In this document: piece after piece, positions 7,426-12,372 of the stretch
Position numbering within the stretch: the first letter of the stretch is position 1
Layout of the letters: every line of letters starts with the position of its first letter
DNA from: Amoeboradix gromovi
Taxonomy: Eukaryota > Sanchytriomycota > Sanchytriomycetes > Sanchytriales > Sanchytriaceae
NCBI GenBank assembly: GCA_018985225.1
Contig: JADGIF010000263.1
Span: 1 to 12,372, forward strand
Direction: 5' to 3'
Length of the DNA: 12,372 nucleotides
The notes under the pieces: generated by a model
What the model saw: the letters and a program-made list of their open reading frames with translations, nothing else
Databases searched by the model: none
Told to the model about the DNA's origin: nothing
Position numbers and translations under genes: made by a program

Positions 7426-7429
7426 ATGA
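7391..7429 (+). other. Upstream ORF overlapping the L2 start codon
   Basis: ATG at 7391 opens 12 codons (MLLATQHLENYK) that stop at TGA 7427-7429, overlapping the L2 ATG as ATGA. If the L2 transcript starts upstream of 7391, ribosomes would meet this frame first, and reinitiation or leaky scanning would be needed. It could also lie outside the transcript. Confidence 0.35.
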
Positions 7430-8550
7430 GCCCTGGTCAAAATGAGCAAGGGAAGGCAAAACTATTTACAGCAGTTTTGTCGTCACCAAAAATAAAGGAG
7501 GATTCCAAGGAGAATATGCAAAGTGTCAACTGGTTTGCGAAAATCACTTCCAAATCACATTTCAAGACTACTACTATTAAGCCGTTCAAAAAATCAGGAT
7601 TCTTACAATCCATTACTAAGCCGGACAAAGACGGAATGGTTACATACACTCCCAAGTCACCAAGTTTACGGCATCGCAAGGATATAGATTATAAATCATT
7701 AGACATATATACTGGACTTCCTGTAGATGGATTAAGCTTTTTCAAAAAGCAAAATGCAGGTAGGAATGATACGGGCAGAATAACTGTTCGTGGAAAGGGT
7801 GGAGGAATGAAGAAACTAGTTAGAATTGTAGATTTCAAAAGGTATGCGCCTGGAAAGAAAATGGTGATTCGAATCGAAAAGGATCCGTGGAGAACTGGAT
7901 TTTTAGCTTTGCTTGAGGAAATGGACTCTCCCATGAATGGGGAACCCAAATCTCAATCTTATATACTGGCCACTGAAGGGCTGAAAAAAGGTGATATAGT
8001 CACTAGTTATGCACAAGGTTTACCTAAAGCCAACGACGAAATTCACGAAAATATTTTTACCACAGGAAACTGCTTTAAAATCAAAGATATTCCTACAGGT
8101 CAAGAAGTATGCGCAATAAGTCTAAACCCTAACAATGGTTACCAAAAGCTATGTCGAAGTGCCGGATCATTTGCAATTGTTCAAAATAAAGGCAAAATAC
8201 ATAATGGCATACAGTATGCTCAGATGAAAATGAAAAGTGGAGAGCTAAGATTAGTCGACATGAGATGCTTAGCTGTGATTGGGCGTGTAAGCAACTCTAA
8301 TCACCATAACACCGTAGTGGGCTCTGCTGGTAGAAACAGACACCTTGGTAGGAAACCTAAGGTAAGAGGTGTAGCTATGAATCCTGTAGACCATCCACAC
8401 GGTGGTGGTGAGAGAAGAGGAAAAGGTATTGATCCACAATCTAGATCTGGTGTGCTGGCCAAAGGAGGAATTACAAGAAGCAAAAGAAAAGCAAATTGGC
8501 ACATAATTAAAGCGCGGCCTAGAGGATATGAAATAAGAGGTAAAAAGTAA
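7426..8550 (+). CDS. Large ribosomal subunit protein uL2, bacterial-type, probably mitochondrial (374 aa)
   Basis: This core protein of the large ribosomal subunit sits near the peptidyl-transferase centre. The bacterial L2 fold is clear: NDTGRITVRGKGGGMKKLVR (about 114-133) and DFKR begin the N-terminal OB-like domain. RSAGSFAIV (244-252), SGELRLVDMRC (271-281) and GRNRHLGRKPKVRGVAMNP (302-320) lead to VDHPHGGGERRGKG (321-334), which carries the conserved histidine implicated in catalysis in bacteria. The C-terminus RSKRKANWHII...RGKK is basic, as usual. About 110 residues precede the conserved domain, far more than in bacteria. That extension is rich in K, S and T and low in acidic residues near its second Met (M31), consistent with organelle import. 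Because apicoplast genomes generally encode their own L2, a nuclear copy of this type is most likely mitochondrial (inference from family knowledge). The first ATG is used; M31 (7516) is an alternative start. Confidence 0.9.
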   Translation: MSPGQNEQGKAKLFTAVLSSPKIKEDSKENMQSVNWFAKITSKSHFKTTTIKPFKKSGFLQSITKPDKDGMVTYTPKSPSLRHRKDIDYKSLDIYTGLPVDGLSFFKKQNAGRNDTGRITVRGKGGGMKKLVRIVDFKRYAPGKKMVIRIEKDPWRTGFLALLEEMDSPMNGEPKSQSYILATEGLKKGDIVTSYAQGLPKANDEIHENIFTTGNCFKIKDIPTGQEVCAISLNPNNGYQKLCRSAGSFAIVQNKGKIHNGIQYAQMKMKSGELRLVDMRCLAVIGRVSNSNHHNTVVGSAGRNRHLGRKPKVRGVAMNPVDHPHGGGERRGKGIDPQSRSGVLAKGGITRSKRKANWHIIKARPRGYEIRGKK

Positions 8551-8694
8551 TTAGTAAATAAAGCCACGAAATTTGAATTAACTTTGACTAAATTTTTACT
8601 GCACCTTGCACACCTTGTAAAAGCGTTCATCGTGCGCTGTCCAGCTTACTCTTGAAGTGCTATGCACTGTTACATGCCTTTAAAAAGTAACTGG

Positions 8695-8743
8695 CTTTTT
8701 CAGGCAATATCAACTGGGTACCGCCCCACAAAATCTGAAAAAG
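8695..8743. repeat. Inverted repeat able to form a 9-bp stem
   Basis: CTTTTTCAG (8695-8703) is exactly complementary to CTGAAAAAG (8735-8743), with a 31-nt loop that itself contains TGGG...CCCA. It lies about 145 bp past the L2 stop. It could be a 3'-end element of the L2 transcript or part of a small RNA. Function unknown. Confidence 0.45.
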
Positions 8744-9084
8744 TGTTGAAATTTATGACTAATAACGCAGAAATGTCGCATATTGAATCACATACGTTCT
8801 AGGAAACAGGAAAATTTTACCAATTTCTATTCTTGTCCGGTAATTACTTCACCACTGCTAAGTAGATCTTCAGTGAGATGAAGACTGCTGTATCATGCAT
8901 TCACGAGACATGCAATCAGAAACTAACCTAATTCAATTTAACAGAGGGTTTGATTGATGCACATAATGGGTGTACCAAAGGAATCGTTGCATCAAGGTTC
9001 GATTCTTACCATTCAGGTTTCTTTTAGGTGCCACAAAAAACTTTTTCCAATTTTTGGTTGTTCATAAAGAATAGGAACATTGGG

Positions 9085-9385
9085 GTTTATAAATATTTCG
9101 ATTTATTCTATCATAACTCCTCGTTAAAAGACCTGATTTCCGAGAAAATCGAGAATTTCCACAGAGAAATTAGCAATGCTAGTTTCTCCGTTACAGTGAT
9201 TGCTCAGGCTTGCACTACCCTGAGGCGGGATTAAATAAGGATGCAGATACTTGATGTATATGTTCCTTGCTGCCATATGGTCTCTATATATCTTCAAATG
9301 ACACTTTGTACAGGGTCAGGTTTCTAAATTGGTTCTCTTTAGAGTACCACACCTTGTACATGGAATCGAATTTCCGTGTTTGGAC
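9085..9385 (+). repeat. Copy B of the three-copy diverged dispersed repeat, 5' flank of P5CDH
   Basis: The core at 9117-9162 aligns without gaps to the reverse complement of 12268-12313 (38 of 46 identical) and to 5018-5062 (about 35 of 46). Similarity to copy A continues across about 9163-9240 (AGCAAT, GCT..TGC, CTACCC.GAG, AAGGATG) and more weakly to about 9385. The plus frame reads SSLKDLISEKIENFH; the right-edge copy reads SSTLKDVISEKIERIH. Several of the differences are synonymous or conservative, which hints at a coding origin. No ATG starts this frame, and the sequence now sits in the upstream region of the P5CDH gene. Confidence 0.65.
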
Positions 9386-9406
9386 CAGCTTATCAGTCTG
9401 AGACGA

Positions 9407-11200
9407 ATGTATTCTGTACCTTTTAGTTATTTATTTAGAATTGATTTACCACTTGTGAAAAGGAAGAACATCAAGTATTTAAGTTATTTGAAAAATCATA
9501 AATTATACAAAAATGCATACAAATCCGCGATAAATGATATATTCAAAACAATCGAGCTGCAACTCCTTGAAATGTTCCAACTTCCAAATATTGATAACGA
9601 GCCTATTCCAAACTATGAGCCCGGTAGTGCTGAAAGACAAAAATTGCAATCAGCTTTAGAAGATCTAGTGAAAGAGTTTCCTGTTCAGGTACCTATTGTG
9701 GTCAACGGTAAACCTATCTTCAACGAAAATCAAGATGTCCAATATAATCCAAGCAACCATCACCAAAAAGTATGTTCTTTTTCATTAGCAACCAAACAAC
9801 AGGTCCAATCTGCTATCGATGGTGCTTTGAAGGCAAGAGAATCCTGGGATTTATTAGATTTTCAACACAAAGCTGCTATCTTTTTAAAAGCAGCTGATTT
9901 GCTATCAGGCAAGTACAGATACAGAGTTATGGCTGCTACTATGTTAGGCCAGGGCAAAAATGTTTGGCAAGCTGCTATTGACTCACACGCTGAGCTAGTA
10001 GACTTTTGGAGGTTTAACGTGCAATATGCATATGAGATTATGGCAACTCAACCCAAAAAACATTCACCTCATGTTTGGAATAGACTAGAATATCGAGGGT
10101 TAGAAGGCTTTGTTTACTCAATCTCACCCTTCAACTTCACTGCAATTGGTGGTAACTTACCTAGTGCTCCATCTATCATGGGCAATGTGAACATCTGGAA
10201 ACCCTCTCCATCTGCTGTGCTCAGCAACTACATAGTGTATCAAATACTTGAAGACGCAGGTATCCCTCCTGGTGTAATTCAGTTTATTCCTGGCGATGCA
10301 GTCATGGTAACCGATATCTGTCTAAAGTCTCCTGACTTTGCAGGATTACACTTCACAGGATCTACTGCTGTTTTCAAGTCTTTGTGGTCCAAAATTGGTG
10401 ACAATTTAAGCTTGTACAAGAATTATCCTCGCATTGTTGGAGAAACTGGTGGGAAGAACATGCATTTTATCCATCCTAGTGCCGACCTAGATAATGCTAG
10501 TAACCAGATTATCAGAGGAGGGTTCGAATATCAAGGCCAGAAGTGTTCTGCTCTAAGCCGTGTTTATTGTCCTTTTACCCTTTTTGACAAATTAAAAGAA
10601 TCCTTGTTGCACAAATGCAGTTTAATCAAAGTAGGCTCTGTGGTTGAATTAGATGCTTTTATGACTCCGGTCATCAACAAAACCGCCTTTAATAAAATCA
10701 AACGTTTCATCGAGGAAGCCAAAAATGACAGCGAATGTGAGTTGCTATTTGGTGGTAGATGTGACGACAGCATTGGTTATTTTATTGATCCAACAATCAT
10801 CAAAGTAAGTAGTACGCGTAATAAGCTATTTAAGCAAGAGGTTTTTGGGCCTGTGGTTGCTATTTATGTGTACAAGGATGAAGAATGTATGAATGTATTG
10901 AAAGAAGCAGCTCACGATTCTGATTATGCATTAACTGGATCAATATTTGCGCAGGATAGGGATGCCATTGAGACTGCGTTAAAAGTGCTTAGACATGCTG
11001 CTGGTAACTTTTATATTAATGATAAGTGCACCGGAGCTGTAGTTGGACAGCAGGCTTTTGGAGGGGGAAGAATGAGTGGCACAAATGATAAAGCAGGAGC
11101 TGGAATGAATCTGTTGAGATGGACTAGCGCACGATCAATTAAAGAAAGTTTAGTAGGATTGCAAGGAGACGACGCATTCTTGTATCCAAGTAACAAGTAA
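9407..11200 (+). CDS. Delta-1-pyrroline-5-carboxylate dehydrogenase, mitochondrial (597 aa)
   Basis: This NAD-dependent aldehyde dehydrogenase (ALDH4 type) oxidises L-glutamate semialdehyde/P5C to glutamate, the last step of proline and ornithine catabolism in the mitochondrial matrix. Homology to animal ALDH4A1 runs from NIDNEPIPNYEPGSAER onward: FLKAADLLSG, GQGKNVWQAAIDSHAELVDF, YRGLEGFVYSISPFNFTAIG, MGNVNIWKPS, HFTGST, then GETGGKN with the general-base Glu346 (codon 10442-10444). The nucleophile Cys380 follows in EYQGQKCSALSR (codon 10544-10546), then FGPVVAIYVY and AAGNFYINDKCTGAVVGQQ. The frame is open back to 9302, but without ATG until 9407, which is chosen. The first 60 residues (MYSVPFSYLFRIDLPLVKRK...) are rich in K, R and Y with few acidic residues, and fit a mitochondrial presequence. 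All catalytic motifs are intact and length is close to the family norm. Confidence 0.93.
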   Translation: MYSVPFSYLFRIDLPLVKRKNIKYLSYLKNHKLYKNAYKSAINDIFKTIELQLLEMFQLPNIDNEPIPNYEPGSAERQKLQSALEDLVKEFPVQVPIVVNGKPIFNENQDVQYNPSNHHQKVCSFSLATKQQVQSAIDGALKARESWDLLDFQHKAAIFLKAADLLSGKYRYRVMAATMLGQGKNVWQAAIDSHAELVDFWRFNVQYAYEIMATQPKKHSPHVWNRLEYRGLEGFVYSISPFNFTAIGGNLPSAPSIMGNVNIWKPSPSAVLSNYIVYQILEDAGIPPGVIQFIPGDAVMVTDICLKSPDFAGLHFTGSTAVFKSLWSKIGDNLSLYKNYPRIVGETGGKNMHFIHPSADLDNASNQIIRGGFEYQGQKCSALSRVYCPFTLFDKLKESLLHKCSLIKVGSVVELDAFMTPVINKTAFNKIKRFIEEAKNDSECELLFGGRCDDSIGYFIDPTIIKVSSTRNKLFKQEVFGPVVAIYVYKDEECMNVLKEAAHDSDYALTGSIFAQDRDAIETALKVLRHAAGNFYINDKCTGAVVGQQAFGGGRMSGTNDKAGAGMNLLRWTSARSIKESLVGLQGDDAFLYPSNK

Positions 11201-11384
11201 ATAGATGTGAATTGTTAGTCTTATGTATATTTCGGTAGAGATGCGCTACTTTTAACTACCATGAAGGCTTAAATGCAGTTTTTCAAACAATGTGGTACAA
11301 AGACCTTGCACGTTTGGAGAGCGCTACGCATAGTTCGCAGAGGAGAATGTAACCAAAGGCATTTATTTTACAAGTGATTCCATG
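11201..11384. other. Convergent 3' intergenic region
   Basis: These 184 bp separate the stops of P5CDH (plus) and the RING gene (minus) and must contain both 3' ends. They are T/A-rich with no repeat, RNA gene or strong hairpin that I can support. Confidence 0.4.
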
Positions 11385-12080
11385 TTAGGAATAAATTGAG
11401 TTTATGAGCAATTGTTCATCGTCTTTGTCTGCATCATTATTATGCTTATTTTGAGTTAGAATGTGATTGCACAATGGGCAAGTTGGCTTAAATTGTCTTA
11501 CCCCTGCCCATGCCAAAATACAATCCAAATGAAACCTATGATGGCAGATAGTCTGAACATGATCAAGTCCCAGTTCTTCTAAACAAATTGGACAGGTTTC
11601 AGCTGCATGCTTGATTTCCTCGACTTCATTTATCGACTGTTCACTCCTGACAACAATATCCGGTAATACAGGTGCCAAAATGTGGCGAGTTGGCAGTACT
11701 GTACTTGTATCTGCTTCTCTCTTGCGTAGACCTACTGCAACAATTGGAACTGTAGATGTAACAAATAACAGTTGAACGAGAGAAAGTAATACAACAAAAA
11801 AAAAGAGTCCATAAATACTTCCAAATACGCAACTAAATGCCAGCAAAGAACAAAATAAAGCAATCAATATCTTATGAGTCTTGTGGAATATGGGCTCTGA
11901 AAACACCCATAGTAATACGATTGTGGCAGGAAGTATTGCCAAGAGACAGTGCATAAAGATAAAGATAGCTAATACATATACCGGAATACTAGCTGAGATA
12001 TACCTCAAAACTGCCATTCTATTCACGAGTATAGGAGCAATTAATACATGGGAAACAAATTTGACCCAGAATGGATTCAT
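11385..12080 (-). CDS. Multi-spanning membrane RING-H2 finger protein, probable E3 ubiquitin ligase (231 aa)
   Basis: The upstream TTG-opened extension is ignored; the first ATG is 12080-12078 (MNPFWVKFVS). Residues about 8-20, 30-60 and 70-116 are strongly hydrophobic, suggesting three to five membrane passes. A cytosolic tail follows with the RING at 163-204. Zinc ligands are C163 and C166 (CPICLEEL), C179 and H181, H184 and C187 (FHLDC), then C201 and C204 (CPLC), a C3H2C3 RING-H2 pattern with a Trp (W191) before the last pair, typical of E2-binding RING domains. The C-terminus is Asn/Asp-rich. By family knowledge such proteins transfer ubiquitin to membrane or secretory-pathway substrates, for example in ER quality control. 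The exact substrate and compartment cannot be read from the sequence. It is convergent with P5CDH, with 184 bp between the stops. Confidence 0.85.
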   Translation of the reverse strand: MNPFWVKFVSHVLIAPILVNRMAVLRYISASIPVYVLAIFIFMHCLLAILPATIVLLWVFSEPIFHKTHKILIALFCSLLAFSCVFGSIYGLFFFVVLLSLVQLLFVTSTVPIVAVGLRKREADTSTVLPTRHILAPVLPDIVVRSEQSINEVEEIKHAAETCPICLEELGLDHVQTICHHRFHLDCILAWAGVRQFKPTCPLCNHILTQNKHNNDADKDDEQLLINSIYS

Positions 12081-12179
12081 TTTACATTCAACGAGTAATG
12101 CACAACTTGTACGCAGACAATCAATTTGAACCAATCAATTTAGCAGTATACACCCGACCATGAATAGCACACGAATGAG

Positions 12180-12372
12180 TCACATGTGATAAATCCCGAT
12201 CCTGAATGTCAGATCTAAAGAAATAACTATTAGGAATAGCATACACTCATCAGCATTGAGAACTGTTGTGGATTCTCTCGATTTTTTCAGAAATCACGTC
12301 TTTTAATGTGGAGCTCAGTAGCATCTTAATTTGGTAGAAATAAAATCAAATAAATTTATTCATGCTTCAGTT
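12180..12372 (-). repeat. Copy E of the dispersed repeat, 5' flank of the RING gene, cut by the window edge
   Basis: The reverse complement of 12268-12313 matches 9117-9162 at 38 of 46 positions without gaps. The match extends on the 5' side (TTATTTGATTTTATTTCTA near 12340-12360 against ATTTCGATTTATTCTA at 9096-9111), with an insertion between. Downstream, CAATGCT and CGGGATT are shared, and weaker words (CTAAATTG) appear close to the RING ATG. A short minus-strand frame from ATG 12324 (MLLSSTLKDVISEKIERIH) ends after 22 codons. Because the repeat runs into the window end, its full length is unknown. Confidence 0.6.

Larger units (their letters stand above)
8551..9406. other. 856-bp gene-poor region between L2 and P5CDH
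   Basis: The first half holds the 3' flank of L2 and one clear hairpin (8695-8743). The second half (about 9085-9385) is copy B of the dispersed repeat and reaches to within about 20 bp of the P5CDH ATG. A plus-strand frame at 9028-9234 has no ATG and I do not call it a gene. No tRNA or other known RNA gene could be supported. Confidence 0.5.

Noticed and set aside
8940-9015. Possible tRNA from a T-loop-like GGTTCGATTC at 8996
   Set aside because: The flanking bases do not form a 5-bp T-stem, and no acceptor, D or anticodon arms could be placed.
9161-9178. U6 snRNA-like string ACAGAGAAATTAGCA
   Set aside because: U6 has ACAGAGAAGATTAGCA, so one base is missing. The rest of U6 (5' stem and downstream conserved part) is absent, and the string lies inside the dispersed repeat.
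9028-9234. 68-codon plus-strand frame as a gene
   Set aside because: It begins with GTG, has no ATG and falls in the dispersed repeat, whose other copies are broken in this frame. It is kept only as repeat content.
9329-9406. 26-codon extension of P5CDH from a TTG
   Set aside because: There is no ATG, the frame is simply open back to 9302, and the stretch overlaps the dispersed repeat. The ATG at 9407 starts a plausible presequence.
12081-12134. 18-codon extension of the RING protein from a TTG
   Set aside because: Same reason: the first ATG is at 12080 and the upstream codons lie in repeat-like sequence.

Overview
The window looks like nuclear DNA of a compact, AT-rich unicellular eukaryote, most likely an apicomplexan of the piroplasm group (Babesia microti-like). 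This is an inference, not a database match. It rests on a CDKAL1-type tRNA methylthiotransferase with a C-terminal membrane tail, a multi-spanning RING-H2 protein, a bacterial-type ribosomal protein L2 on a nuclear-style locus (hence probably mitochondrial), and a eukaryote-type delta-1-pyrroline-5-carboxylate dehydrogenase. Genes are short, tightly spaced and almost intron-free, and one small gene is best read with a 20-nt intron, a size known for B. microti. In a eukaryote only ATG starts are credible, so starts here are set at the first in-frame ATG (3371 for the second family gene, 9407 for P5CDH, 12080 for the RING gene).

Left part (1-5838, all genes on the minus strand): a small two-exon gene (55-251), then a tandem array of three diverged paralogues (490-1809, 2154-3371, 3705-4988). 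Each encodes a 405-439 residue protein with an N-terminal signal peptide and no other membrane segment. I do not recognise the family. A fourth minus-strand reading frame (5025-5486) looks like a truncated, probably chimeric remnant of the family. Between the second and third paralogues lies a 228-bp block bounded by a perfect 14-bp inverted repeat that holds a 69-codon reading frame.

Middle and right (5839-12080): the tRNA methylthiotransferase (minus) and mitochondrial L2 (plus) diverge from a 78-bp shared promoter. An 856-bp gene-poor stretch follows, then P5CDH (plus), which converges on the RING-H2 membrane protein gene (minus).

The main hidden signal is a diverged dispersed repeat present three times (about 5005-5270, 9085-9385, and 12372 down to about 12180). 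It lies in the 5' flank of P5CDH and of the RING gene in the same orientation, and next to the third family gene in the opposite orientation. A second, weaker duplication links the 5' part of the small spliced gene (about 248-300) to 5631-5700. Together with the remnants, this points to repeated local duplication and decay around a secreted-protein family. Housekeeping roles seen are mitochondrial translation, proline/ornithine catabolism, decoding-fidelity modification of tRNA, and membrane-linked ubiquitination.
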